Source: Harmonia axyridis | Taxonomy: Eukaryota > Arthropoda > Insecta > Coleoptera > Coccinellidae | NCBI RefSeq assembly: GCF_914767665.1 | Contig: NC_059502.1 | Location: 60,618,031 to 60,682,030, forward strand | DNA: 64,000 nucleotides | Direction of reading: 5' to 3' | Part shown: one piece after another, positions 33,704 through 45,674 of the stretch | Layout of the letters: each line of letters opens with the position of its first letter | Numbering within the stretch: the first letter of the stretch is position 1 | Translations under genes and position numbers: made by a program | The notes under the pieces: model-generated | Seen by the model: the letters and a program-made list of their open reading frames with translations, nothing else | Told to the model about the DNA's origin: nothing | Databases searched by the model: none

Positions 33704-34648
33704 AAGGGTGTTTTTTTAGAGCTATAGAACTTTAAATTGCAATAAAACAACGATGGATTATTCGATTGACATGAATTTTATTTATCCGCAAGATAATCTT
33801 GTGGCATTACATTCTAAATATGATTTCTGGCATATGACAGCCACGGCTGGCTCGGATGTAGTCCAATCTGGACGTCCAATTTTCGATGACTAACTGGTTC
33901 CAACATTTGTGGCCGTATATCGGCAATAACACGGCTAATGTTGTCTTCCAAATGGTCAAGGGTTTGTGGCTTATCCGCATAGACCAATGAATTTACATAG
34001 CCCCACAGAAAGTAGTCTAGCGGTGTTAAATCACAAGATCTTGGAGGCCAATTCACAGGTCCAAAACGTGAAATTAGGCGGTCATCAAACGTGTCTTTCA
34101 ATAAATCGATTGTGGCACGAGCTGTGTGACATGTTGCGCCGTCTTGTTAGAACCACAGCTCCTGGACATCATGGTTGTTCAATTCAGGAATAAAAAAATT
34201 AGTAATCATGGCTCCATACCCATCACCATTGACTGTAACGTTTTGGCCATCATCGTTTTTGAAGAAGTACGGACCAATGATTCCACCAGCCCATAAAGCG
34301 CACCAAATAGTCAGTGTTTTTCTGGATGTAACGGTATTTCGACATACACTTGAGAATTAGCTTCACTCCAAATGCGGCAGTTCTGTTAGTTGACGTAGCC
34401 ATTCAACCAGAAGTGCGCTTCATCGCTAAACAAAATAAAATGGACGTAGTGCGCGATACGTATTCCGCACAGAACCATTATTTTCGAAATAAAATTTCAC
34501 TATTTGCAAGCGTTGTTCGAGCGTGAGTCTCTTCATGATGAATTGCCAAACCAAACTGAGAATAAATCACTCGACAGCTGTCAAATCGGTCACCATATTG
34601 AACAGTAATGCCAACTTAAAGTTATATACCTCGAAAAAAAACACCCGT
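33704..34648 (-). mobile_element. rosa-like DD41D element, copy E (complete ends)
   Basis: A 945-bp copy with TA flanks (33702-33703 and 34649-34650), both terminal repeats and the long-form junction (about 34420-34445). Small insertions are visible, for example an extra TAACTGG near 33891 and an extra base pair in the HPEK region near 34315. Confidence 0.92.
33814..34360 (-). pseudogene. rosa-like transposase catalytic region, frameshifted
   Basis: 33814-34101 encodes LKDTFDDRLISRFGPVNWPP, then SCDLTPLDYFLWGY (third Asp) and a C-terminus altered by the small insertion near 33891. The upstream half, with VYVE, HPEK and GGIIGPYFFKNDDG blocks and a WF-stop-QDG version of the second-Asp block (a TAG in place of a Gln codon at about 34147), lies in shifted frames. 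Not functional. Confidence 0.8.
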
Positions 34649-34650
34649 TA

Positions 34651-36807
34651 GTATATTTGTGGGAAACACACTGTATGGGTTCAGTAGTTTTTGCTCGCCG
34701 AATGCCGAGAATGTCTTCTTGCAACATGTTTTTTTTAATTTCTTTTGGAGAAGGGATTGTAGTTCGAAGTCATAATCATTGGTTTTGGTTTGGGTACGGT
34801 CGTAAAAAAGCATTCGACTCGTAGTTATAAAAATGCGGCTGAAAGCTTCAGACGGCGGCATTTTCAATGACTTTTCATGGGTCATCAGACAAGAAGATGT
34901 TGGAATAGCGAAGGAAGTTCTGAGAACTTGGCACAATAACTCACCGGTCTGAAATATGAGGATATTATTACTGGATTTACGAAATGGATCGTAAAAGGCT
35001 GGTGCAAAATGAACTACAATGAATATGCCTTCATAACTCCCAAACAAATGGACACAAAAGGACTGAATAAGTAGGCGGTTAAATCTTATGCACTTTCCGA
35101 CACAGAACAGCTCAATCGACAGATGGTAATTGTCTGAAGTGATTGTAATAATTTCGAAATTTATTTTTTACTTACTGTTGGAAAGTTCATAATCTGTTGT
35201 TACTCCATATTTAACTGGCTTCTTCATCTGAAAAGAAAGTCAGAATTAGTCAATTTGTGACGTTACAATTGCATTATATCGCAATCCTTTGACATTCACA
35301 ATGAATTACTTAAATCAGCCTTCTTGAGCAGATAATCTTCACCCTTTAAAATGCTTCAATTCGCTTTCACAGATATATTCTTAGTTTCAACGGTGTTTTT
35401 GTTTGAATCGATCAACTATAATTCTATTAAATTGGGATAATGAAACACCGGATTTCTTAACTAATATATTGAATTTGGTGTACAAGTTATGTGTTTACAA
35501 GGTAACAGCTACGAGCGTACTAGTATATGGTACTTCAATTTCCTGGGGATGTTAAGCATCACTTTGGATTTTGCATACCAAAGCGCAATCCAAGTCCCTG
35601 ATTGGTCCACGTCTTCGTTCCTTGCCCTTAGATGTCACTTCAGGATGACCATATGTAGCGCCGATGTGGCGCCAAGGATGTTCCTGTTCTATTTTTAGCC
35701 CTCGCTGTACCTGCTGGGGTTGGTTTCTCGACCTAAATGCGTCTTTCTGAATATTCAACTGCCCGTAAAGTTTGCGTGAAATTCACTTGACGCAACAAAC
35801 GGTGATATATTTCAGCAACAATGGTTGTTCCGATGTAAACGTTATTAAAGCATGTATCTTCACATAATGTAAAATTGTTCATGAATATTTTGGAAACCAA
35901 AAATTGAGCCGAATATCTGACAGGACAGCTTTAACTAAGTCTGCTAGTTATAATATTGAAGTGCGTGTCAAAAAGAATATATATTTTATGAATTACCTGA
36001 TTTGAAATCCGGATGTGACTATAAGAAAAAGCATATCTCCGCTTCATTGAAATCTGTACAAGAAGAATGGCTAGAAACAATGGTCATGGAAAATATGTTG
36101 TGTAGTGAAACAATAATCAGAGGTGTTATTATTTAAAGATTATGTAAATCAAACTGCGAGTAGAAAGTGGGAATCTTCATTCACAGTCTTCTGATATAAT
36201 TTATGGTTATTAGCGCTTAAACACGCTGTGGCTTGGAAAATAGGTAGAAAACCATTATTTTTCAATTATAAGTGTGGCGGAGACGTTGTAGATTAATTTC
36301 AGTTATGATGTTTCGCAGTGGAATTAGAGGTGGAGGTATGAATTGCATCTGAACGATTTTTAAATGGATTCAAATGTCGAAAAAATTTAATTTTAATGCG
36401 AAAACTCATTTCTTTTGAAATTCACCCTCAAACTCGTGATAGATAATTTGAATATTCATTTGATGAATAGGTAACCAAATGAACCAATACACTCTTGATG
36501 GGATAATATGAGACTATGTCATTCGATGAAATCCACTGGTTTTCTCTAAAACAGCAATTAAGGATAGAAAAAGGAATTTTTCAAAATTTGAATCACCTAC
36601 TCTTGAAGAGAGTGTATTATTGCGGAAGGCGATATAAAAAATTTGGATGAATTATGAATATTCTCTATTTAATTGACAATGTTCGGAGGGGCTACTTTTC
36701 ACATTGAATTATGTCAAATTGTGTGCAAAATAATGGCATTGCACAAGAAAATGTGTTGCATCATTCAAAGGCCAGTTGCACTAGAATGAATTGCAATATT
36801 TTCTCGA
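34651..36807. other. no gene seen
   Basis: About 2.1 kb. The minus frame 35552-35758 (with HPWRHIGATYGHPEV) and the minus frame 34622-35047 are open but not recognisable; the latter begins inside copy E. 36771-36785 (GGCCAGTTGCACTAG) resembles the end of the 19984 MITE but has no partner. Confidence 0.4.
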
Positions 36808-37300
36808 CTTTCCACTTTTCAATTTTGAATGTTTTTTGTGAAATCTTTTGAAAGGTTAGAAGTAGTTTGGTTCAATTTTGAGGTAGGAAATTCTGGATTG
36901 GCAATTTTGCAATTATTATTGCTAGTTCCTTATGTAGGCTGACTCATTAAAGATAAGCATGGAATAAAAGATTAGAAAAAAACACAGTGACGCGAATACA
37001 TTCAATACTTGTGAATTTGTGGCGATTTCTTCAAAGAACGTGATCGGAAATTAAGATTTCTAAACACGATATTTTCCTCTTTCGATAACGTGAAGTAATT
37101 CTAATTGGTGGAAAAAGTAGAAATCAATTTCTTGCAATTTTTACAACAATACAGATTCCTTTTTATCAACGCCTGAACCTAATTCGAAATCGACAAACGA
37201 AAGTGTAACATGTCCAGCAGTAATCGTTGAAAGAACTCAAATTCTTACATTCGCAATGATTCACATCACTCAGCAGTCGATCAGGATACAATCAATAATT
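36808..37300 (+). repeat. tandem duplication, copy 1 (uninterrupted)
   Basis: A ~0.49-kb unit starting TTTTCAATTTTGAATGTTTT and ending near AGCAGTCGATCAGGATACAA. The whole unit is repeated directly after it (37302-38640), where it is interrupted by a transposon. At the insertion position this copy reads AAGTAATTCTAATTGGTGG and so supplies an empty site. Confidence 0.88.
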
Positions 37301-37588
37301 TTCACTTTTCAATTTTGAATGTTTTTTTGTGAATTCTTTTAATAGGTGAGAAGTAGTTTGGTTTGAATTTGAGGTAAGAAATTCTGGATTGGCAATTTTG
37401 CTATTATTATTGCTAGTTCCTTGTGTAGGTTTACACATTTAAGATTAGCATGGAAAAAAAGATTGGAAAGAAACACTGTGATGCGGATACATTCAATACT
37501 TTTGTAAAATTTGCGGCGAAATTATCAGAAATTGAGATTTCTAAACGCGATATTTTCCTCTTTCGATAACGTAAAGTAATTACAATGG

Positions 37589-38465
37589 ACTAGTTTTCAT
37601 TATTTTTTGTTAAGGATTAATTCTAAAAATTTAAGTAAAATGAAACAAAAATGTGGACGAATCATTGAAATATCTTTAGAAATGAAAAAGTTATGGGACT
37701 TTGAAGTTGCGCTTGGAAGAATAATTTCATAATCTAGTGTGTGACGTCACGCCACTTACACGAGGCGACTGGTATTCGCAGAGTGCTTACGAATTCATTG
37801 GTGTACATTCACTTGTGCCGTTCGTGTCGTGTTTTGTTCGTTACACGATGGCTGAAATAAAAAAAAAAAATCCTACAAATATTGTATTGTGCCTATGTGT
37901 GCAAGCACGACAATTAAAAACCCCAATAAATTGTTTTTCATGTACCAAATGACATGAATCAAAGGAAGAAGTGGCGCAAATTAATTAGGCGTGACTTAAT
38001 TGGACCTAAAACTACTTCATATGTGTGTGAAGATCATTTTGATGTAAATATCTATCAGTACTGGCTGTCTATTTCTGATAATAAAATACTGAGGTGTAAG
38101 TTGGTTTGCAATAAGTTATTGAGTAAAAATAACTTTGTCCTTTCACGAAGCGTTCTTCCATTATGGTGACATAAAAACAAAACTCGAGTTAAAACTACGC
38201 TGTACAACTACAAACGGCGCGAGAGCCTTGGCGCGGCTAAGTATTTAAACGTAATTTATGGTGTAGCGATCACAGGCAAGTGGCGTGACGTCACACACGA
38301 GTCGGAGACCAAAGACGTTCCGCGCTAAAATACGTAAATTTAAATAATCTATTTCTCAGTCATTTATTGATGGATTTTCAAAATTTTTTCACTGATTTAT
38401 CAGTTTTGCTCTATATTTTAATTATATCGTGTCAAATATAGTATTATCAACATCACTTAACTAGT
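37589..38465 (+). mobile_element. THAP-domain DNA transposon, deletion derivative
   Basis: The inserted segment is bounded by a perfect 13-bp inverted repeat (CAATGGACTAGTT at 37583-37595 and its complement at 38459-38471). Comparison with the empty site suggests the outer bases are host DNA: ACAATGG on the left and CCATTGG on the right would be an imperfect 7-8-bp target duplication, leaving ACTAGTT as the element terminus. A second, perfect 21-bp inverted repeat lies inside at 37737-37757 and 38278-38298 (GTGTGTGACGTCACGCCACT plus one base). Between these lies the broken start of a THAP protein. Terminal repeat, internal repeat, THAP domain and 7-8-bp duplication together resemble the P superfamily. 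With 877 bp it is far too short to encode a transposase. Confidence 0.75.
37848..38169 (+). pseudogene. THAP-type zinc-finger protein start, two frameshifts
   Basis: The ATG at 37848 gives MAEIKKK and runs into an A-run (37858-37870), where the frame is lost by one base. From 37880 the next frame reads YCIVPMCASTTIKNPNKLFF. A lost T near 37936 then leads to HVPNDMNQRKKWRKLIRRDL (from about 37939), IGPKTTSYVCEDHFDV, and on to a TGA ending at 38169. The zinc ligands fit C-x4-C-x42-C-x2-H, inside the THAP pattern, with the conserved Trp in between. THAP domains bind DNA and form the N-terminus of P-type transposases and many derived proteins. No catalytic domain follows before the element ends. 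It is inactive as it stands. Confidence 0.8.
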
Positions 38466-38640
38466 CCATTGGTGGAAAAAGTAGAAATGAATTTCTTGCA
38501 ATTTTTACAACAATACTCATCCGAAATCGACAAACGAAAGTGTAACATGTCGAGCAGTAATCGTTGAAAGAACTCTATATCCTTACCTTCGCAGCGATTC
38601 ATATCAGTCGGCAGTCGATCAGGTACACAATAAATAATAC

Positions 38641-39801
38641 CGGAGCAGCATATTGTGGCAGTATGATGGCGAACAAGGGAACAACCGTGAAAACGATTTT
38701 CTTTACAGTTCCGACAAACAATTCGCTACCGGCCGGCTAATTGAATACTCTGGGTTCTTGCCTCGGTGAAATTTCGTATTTTTAACCTTGTTACCGTAAT
38801 CGGAGTCCGAATTAAAATTCCTCCGCCTCCGGGTAATGGGATTAACGAATTTCTGCTCGATAACGAAAACATTCCTTTCAATGTCACGTTCGTACTTTGA
38901 CTCTTTCGGGTGTATCTCGTAACATCCATTAGCTTGACTTGTGTAAGATTACTCATAATTTGCATGGTGGATCGAGGAAACGGTACGGTATGTATATGAC
39001 GTTCAACAACCGTGTCATATCCGATAGACGAATGGTCGTGCCTAATCCAAGGTATCTTCTACCTGACGGGATCGATGAAAGAATTATCTACACCCACAAT
39101 TTTTTTTATGATAGTATAACTGAAATTGTGCGATAACTTATTTCCTGTTTATCCTCAGTTTTTTCTTCAATTTTATACTAGTTTAGCAGACTTCGGCTTA
39201 TGGCATTGATGGTACAATTCATTTCGAAAATATGGAGAACACGTAACAATCATTCAACTCTAGGGTGTCTTTGTTCTGCACTTTTATTTTAACAGTAGAT
39301 TCTTGAGGTCAAAAGGAATACTTTTTCTGTTGTCATTTTTTCCGATTCAGCCTGGATGGAAAGATATAGGCATTTTAAATGAGATATACCAACCCTTGAA
39401 AACCTGAACACTTAAGTTTTTCCAATCGTAAGATATACCGATTTAACCTTAGAAATGAGCAACTATATTGGAAAAACTACTTTTTCCATTCCATACGATG
39501 AATGAATTAGTATTCATACAATAAATGAGATATTGAGATTTCGTTGGAGATGAATATTCTTCTCTTGATTCGTTTTTCATTTTCGATAATAATAAAGAAT
39601 TCTGCATGCAGCCACCCATATTAGCCCTAATATTCATCTCCAATAATTTATTATCGTTGTTATTTCAATTCGTACAAAAGTTACCCATTTAACTCTTCAT
39701 TTTCAGAACGTTCAATTTCGAAGATTGCCAAGTTGAAGAATACCGATCACTTCAATGAAAAAAATTCCCTTCAGACTAATGAATCATTGTTTGTATATAT
39801 A
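38641..39801. other. no gene seen; GC-richer island 38640-38930
   Basis: 38640-38930 has unusually many CG and CCGG words for the window (ACCGGCCGGCTAATTG, CCTCCGCCTCCGGG) and no repeat homology. It may be conserved regulatory DNA. The rest is AT-rich. Confidence 0.35.
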
Positions 39802-41190
39802 CGGGTGTCCCAAGGTGAGTGGCCTATTAGATTATTATGGAAACTATTGATGGTAAAGATTTCAAATTTTGTGGATAGATATTTGGCCATGTAAGGTACA
39901 TTTTTAAAATAATTTCACATTTCCAGTGTTGCCGGATGTACGACAATTTGGCAACAACTTTGTTATTTTGAATGGGACATCAGGTATTTCTATTTTTTTT
40001 ATGATACTCCATAAAATATTAAATCTATTCACTTTTACTCTTCCATCCCTATCTTTAACGGTTTTTGAGTTATTAATTATTTTTCGAAATTTTAGATCAA
40101 ATTAGCGTATTACGAAAATGACTCTAGTTCGCTCAATATTTGAGATTCAAGTCAGAAATTTTGCAAGTCGTTAGATATTGATCTGATCTGTGTCACTGCT
40201 TTTGAATTATGGTTGTCAATAATATAGGACGGACCAAAAAAAATCATCATTTGCCAAGTTACAAAATTGTAAAAAAGTCTATTTTTTCAAATTAGACACC
40301 TAGTATATTTTTCAATTTTTGGAATCAGTACAACACACTCTACAATTTTTCTATTCACGTCCCTATACCTATCTCAACTGGATTCCGAGTTATATGCGTT
40401 ATATGTGTATATCTTTCTTGACCCATTATTTATAGAAAAACCTCGGAACAAAACACCTGTTACGCAATAATTGTTTATTTCGACATTTATGGATTGAACT
40501 GATTCATTGATATATCGATCTATGAACGACATAGAGAAAATAAGAATACAAAAGAAATTAACGCTTATTGAATCAATGAGAAATCTAATAAACGCATATA
40601 ACTCGGAATCCAGTTGAGATAGGTATAGGGACGTGAATAGAAAAATTGTAGAGTGTGTTGTACTGATTCCAAAAATTGAAAAATATACTAGGTGTCTAAT
40701 TTGAAAAAATAGACTTTTTTACAATTTTGTAACTTGGCAAATGATTATTTTTTTTGGTCCGTCCTGTATTATTGACAACCATAATTCAAAAGCAGTGACA
40801 CAGATCAGATCAATATCTGACGACTTGCAAAATTTCTGACTTAAATCTCAAATATTGAGCGAACTAGAGTCATTTTCGTAATACGCTAATTTGATCTAAA
40901 ATTTCGAAAAATAATTAATAACTCAAAAACCGTTAAAGATAGGGATGGAAGAGTAATAAGTGAATAGATTTAATATTTTATGGAGTATCATAAAAAAAAT
41001 AGAAATACCTGATGTCCCATTCAAAATAACAAAGTTGTTGCCAAATTGTCGTACATCCGGCAACACTGGAAATGTGAAATTTTTTTAAAAATGTACCTTA
41101 CATGGCCAAATATCTATCCTCAAAATTTGAAATCTTTACCATCAATAGTTTCCATAATAATCTAATAGGCCACTCACCTTGGGACACCCG
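39802..41190. mobile_element. 1.39-kb foldback element (near-perfect palindrome)
   Basis: The left arm 39802-40400 (starting CGGGTGTCCCAAGGTGAGTG) returns in reverse complement at 40591-41190 (ending CACTCACCTTGGGACACCCG) with very few differences. Each arm is about 600 bp and they are separated by a unique spacer of about 190 bp. AT-rich flanks TATATATA and ATATATA may include a short target duplication. No protein is encoded in arms or spacer. The structure is that of a foldback element or very large MITE. Confidence 0.9.
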
Positions 41191-41621
41191 ATATATACCT
41201 TAGAATTTAGAATAATCTATATTCTATCTGTGAGATATTTGCACTGTGTATGTTTTAAGGTTATATTATTATTTTATGTATGTAAGTATGTTATTTAAAA
41301 AAAATCATCGACAATTTTAAGAAATCCAACAAAATATTGAAGTTCCACATATAATTTCAAGGAATTTGAGATAATTGAGGATTACAGTCTAAAAAAATTG
41401 TTTGAATACAAAACAAATTACCTACTTTGTAGTGTTTCAGGTGTCCCAAATTCGTTTTTTAGTGAGGGGATATCAGAATCACTATCTAGGAAAAAATGAA
41501 AAAGTTATGAAAAATTTTCATAACTTCTTCATTATTGACAATAAACATGAAACGAAAACATTCTGCAGGCACATTTTCTGAAAGGTAAGTCTTTAACTTC
41601 CTTCTATTATATATAGGATGT
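41191..41621. other. no gene seen
   Basis: AT-rich. A GGTGTCCCAAATTCG stretch at about 41440 recalls the foldback terminus, and ATGAAAAAGTTATGAAAAAT/TTTTCATAACTTCTTCAT forms a local inverted repeat at about 41495-41535. Confidence 0.4.
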
Positions 41622-42330
41622 TCCTAAATTGGAGTTATAAAGGGAAATTAGTGATTCCTTGGGTAATTTCAAGAAAGAAAATCCTATAAACATATGCCTG
41701 CAAACAATTTTTTTTCGAGATATAGGGGGTTTTTTGTAGTCCTACTTTTTTGTGATGATAACACTAGTTTATCGAATCTTTATTAATCTTTGATACAAAT
41801 TGGGCACATAAAATAACTCATAATTAATTCATTCATGACAGATCACTTAAATGATCTTTATGATAATTCGGATCTTCCAGTTGATACTAAAGAATTGTTT
41901 GACATTTTTTTCTCCAAATCGATAGCAAATACGACAAAACTATAAAAAAACAAAAACCATACTACTGGATAAAATTTTCATTTTTCATTATTCTAAACTA
42001 TCTGTGGTCCACCAAAAATAAAGTTTTGGGGGAAAGAAGCGAGACCTCTTCCAGAATGAAATATCACCTTGTAGATTTGCTTTCAAAATTAGTATATCAC
42101 ATGATCCATATATATATACCAAATTTAAGTTGAATATATTATGAGGAGAAAGTGCTATGAGAAAAATTATTGAGAGAAAAAATCAAACTTTAACAGCCTG
42201 TATCTCGAAAACAAAGTTTTTGCGGCCCCATGGTAAATTTTTTTTTCCTAAAATAATCCCAGGAATCTGTCATTTTTGTTTTTACCTATGTACTCTGTAT
42301 TCTATTATGGGAGGGAAAATATAAGTAAAA
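41622..42330 (+). repeat. dispersed noncoding repeat R1, copy 2
   Basis: Same order of blocks as 18893-19450, including TTTATCGAATCTTTATTAAT, TCGATAGCAAATACGACAAA, AAGCGAGACC, TGTAGATTTGC and AGTATATCACATGAT. It continues through ATCAAACTTTAACAGCCTGT and ATCTCGAAAAC, a part that recurs at 51355-51480. Noncoding. Confidence 0.7.
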
Positions 42331-45071
42331 TCTGCTGTTCTTGGAGTTTTCAGGGTAGGTTCAAATCTAGTATGCTTCAGTTAAGTTCGTTAATGAGTAG
42401 AATCTGACTAGAGGCTCCATAAATATTGTCCTTCAACATTTTGTTTGGTTGATAATCCAAAAATTGAATATTCGATCGAAATGAAGTGTTGTATATAGAT
42501 GTGAAATAACGATTTCAAGATTCTGTATTATTCACGTCCATGTTTGAAATTGAGCAATTTATCACAGGAATTTGGACAGAAATAATAAATAATCAACTAT
42601 GTTTTTGCTAAATTTAATTCTGATCGCGCTACCAGAGAAATTTTGCGACAACAAAACCTACGGATCTTAGATTTTGAGTGTGTCTATGAAATAACAATTT
42701 GATCCTTTTCAAAAAAAAAATTGGAATCTGATATGGGTTGAAATTTTGCCTGTATATTGAGAATAACAATTTACTGCAAAATTTTGTGTCGCTAGCGTCA
42801 AATTAGAGCGGAATATCGAAAAAAACTAGTATTTAGGTGATATAGATCCGACCAGATGAAAATTTTGATTGTAGATTCAGAAGCTTTCGAGCGCTGACCT
42901 AATGCTTTCAACATATTTACAATCAAGAATTCTACACTCTTGAAATAGAGCTTCAGAACTCTCGTCGTTCTCGAATAGTTTATTCTTCACTTTTTCGAAT
43001 AATTAGCGATAATCTAAATGCAATAAAAAGCTGATTGTTTTGAACTATTTGAAATAGCTCAGATATAATAGCGTCATAAAAATATGGACGTTGCGCAAGT
43101 GCAAAATGCCAATTGATTTCTCAACGCAAGGTTAAATTTGTCTGTTGAAATTGCGAAAATGCGATTATCTATAACTCTTCATATCTCATTTCTTGAACTA
43201 GATGAAATCAACGAATTATGGTAATTTCTGTGAGGCCATTGAAGGCTAAGAATCCACGAGCATTGAAATGGTACAGATTTCCTGGATAATGATGTCAACG
43301 TGATAACTTGATAACAGTAATTTTCACGCAGAATGCACGAAGATCACTATAATTCTCAGCGAGAGAAAAAAAGTTGCACGTTTACATAAGAGTTTGGCAT
43401 TTAGGACGTCCCTTCGAGGGGCGATAGTCAACAGGTGAACGCATATTGTTATCAGATGGTTGTCGAACAATTTCGCACTTAAATGTTAAACACTTTGTTG
43501 GTTTTGACACAAAAGTTTATTATCTTTGATAATGTTGGGCGAATGTTATCTCCTCCAATCGTTTCCGCATTGAGATAAACTCAAACTATGTCAACATACA
43601 TGCAATGTCAATACCTATCATATTTATTATAATTTTTTATTGATGCATTTTTGGTAATCTTTCCATTCACTAAATAATTTAGGCTTCCAAACTGTATTCT
43701 TCCAAGTGGCTAAGTTTTAGAGAAATTTGAAATCAATTGATTATTTCATTGATGTTACTTAGTAAAAGTTTTTGGATAAATTTCTGAAAATTTTCTGGTC
43801 GGAGGATTGACAATTTCTTCAGAGGTTTTCTACGAACTTTATATTCAAACTGTAAATAGTTAAAATATCTCATATTATGAATATTCAAGAAAGGCAAGCA
43901 ATTTCATGGAATTTAAAAAGGTAGGAAAATGACTGTTCAGAGAGTCGACGAGTACCGGATATGACCTTGCGCAATAATATTTTGGAAGTTCGGATGTGTG
44001 AAATTAGATTTTTTTATGACTGCAGATATGTTCAGAATAAATAACATAATGAAATAGACGAATTATTGAAATATGTAGTTTTCCAAATGTACCTCTTAAA
44101 TTAAAGATTTTTCTCACGTTTTCCAATTGTTTTCAATATGATTTCATTATGTACTTTACATTTTGGTAGAGTAGGCTATGTTTCAGTTATAGATGAAAAT
44201 ACATATTTTCAAAGTTTTTTCACTCCATTAAATTTCATATTGCTAATTTTCATAACATCTAGATACTTGTACTGCTCCTTTCTACTCCTTACTGGAGATT
44301 ACGAAAAACATCTCCCTATTTCTCTCTATCTGTACCTATATATTTCCTATACTCTATTGAGAAATACCAAACCGAGCTCTAGAAATCTGTTTCACATTCA
44401 TAATGAGATTCATGTATAATATAAAGATATAGAATTCACAACATATCGATGATCTCTCAAATACCAACATTGATTAATGCTGTATGTACATTGCAGAATG
44501 AACCAATAAATATTAGACAAGATTGTCAATATGTTTGAAAGTTTCGTTCGATTCCCTCCCATGTAGGGTTATCAGTCCATCTCAAGACGTATTGTGGTTA
44601 TTCGAAGCATGGTGTGGCAGAAACTAAACACAGAGTGTGCTGAAGAATGGTTGTCGTTATAGTGATGAAGGTTTTCCTGATTATCCTGGAATTTTGTAGT
44701 TTCTGTTCTTTTTTGAATATACTGATTTTACAGCATTCGTGAAAGACCAGTTGCAGCAATTCTTCAAATAAACAAATATCTATATGTTCAGCATCTGATA
44801 GTCATGTTATCAAGTTCGTTTAAAAAATTGATTCAATTCGTTCACACAATAATAATTCCTTCATGATTCTTGATATTACTCTTGAATAACATTTTCATTG
44901 GGTGAAAATAATTGAACTAATTCAACTAAGTATTAGGTAGATATTATCAAAATGTGAAAGTTATAAGTAAGCATTTTCATTCAAAATACAGGTCTCTATT
45001 TTCATAATTCTGAATTATGTTTATGATGGAATTACAACCAGATATGAATTCGACAGAAACGATTTCAATGT
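42331..45071. other. gene-free AT-rich stretch
   Basis: About 2.7 kb without transposon ends, RNA genes or coding motifs that I can support. The frame at 44138-44419 is hydrophobic and Tyr/Phe-rich, as expected of chance AT-rich frames. Confidence 0.45.
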
Positions 45072-45079
45072 GTTGCACT

Positions 45080-45666
45080 CATAGAGTAATAAACATAGAA
45101 AGAGGAAGTATACGCAATATTTACATGTCCCCAACATGGTTAGATTACGTTGTCGGATTGTGATACATTTTCAAATCCACAATTTTACTATATCGTTATG
45201 AATGTTCATTATATTGAATGAAATATATTTATTTGAGTAATTCCCGATTAAATATGCAAATTTGAATATTTGGAATCCGATATTTTTCCTAATTGTCGAA
45301 TTTATAAGCAGAATATTTATCATTTTCTGTATCTACCTGTTGAAATCCAAGGTTTGGCAACTTTTGCTCTCCTAGTGACATCGGTTGTTTCTCGTCGTTT
45401 AGCGCGACAGAAGTTTGTTTCCGGAATTTCTGATATATTTAGGTATTTATTTAAATATATTTAGAGTTTATATCAAACGTTGATTCACTATGGGACATAA
45501 GAAGTGCGTTCTTTGTGGAGAAATACGCGAATTGAGTGAAATATCGTATAACTGATATGTTTTCATTTCTGCGCGCTCCATGTCAAATTTGATAGTTCAT
45601 GTTGAGGATAAAATTTGCTTACTGAAAATGAAATATCCTCCCTCTATCTATGTTTATTACTCTGAG
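45080..45666 (+). mobile_element. P-like MITE (AGAGTAATAAAC family), copy 2, best preserved
   Basis: 587 bp with an exact 8-bp target duplication, GTTGCACT at 45072-45079 and 45667-45674. Termini: CATAGAGTAATAAACATAGA on the left and, in reverse complement at the right, CTCAGAGTAATAAACATAGA, continuing for about 30 bp as inverted repeats. An ATG at about 45490 opens MGHKKCVLCGEIRELSEISY, a start that resembles a THAP zinc finger (C-x2-C), followed by one residue and a stop. 8-bp duplications, CA...TG-like ends and a THAP start are P-element characters. Non-autonomous. Confidence 0.87.
45490..45558 (+). pseudogene. THAP N-terminal stub within P-like MITE
   Basis: A 22-codon frame: MGHKKCVLCGEIRELSEISY, Asn, then TGA. 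The Cys pair (C-x2-C) and the I-S-Y-(N/H) motif correspond to the first turn of a THAP domain, where a consensus of about I-S-F-H-x-F-P follows. In the minus-strand copies at 31515 and 58727 the residue before the stop is His (TATCAC), closer to that consensus. The rest of the domain and all of the transposase have been removed by the deletion that made the MITE. It is unlikely to have a function as a peptide. Confidence 0.55.
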
Positions 45667-45674
45667 GTTGCACT

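Larger units (their letters stand above)
37302..38640 (+). repeat. tandem duplication, copy 2 (interrupted by THAP element)
   Basis: It matches copy 1 from TTTTCAATTTTGAATG to TTCGATAACGTAAAGTAATT (37302-37580), and again from TTGGTGGAAAAAGTAGAAAT to about CAGTCGATCAGG (38470-38640). The 0.88-kb element between has no counterpart in copy 1. A further ~35 bases of copy 1 (CCTTTTTATCAACGCC and neighbours) are absent here. Confidence 0.88.

Noticed and set aside
34622..35047. 141-codon minus-strand frame
   Set aside because: It ends within the terminal repeat of rosa-like copy E, has no recognisable domain and no repeat in other copies.
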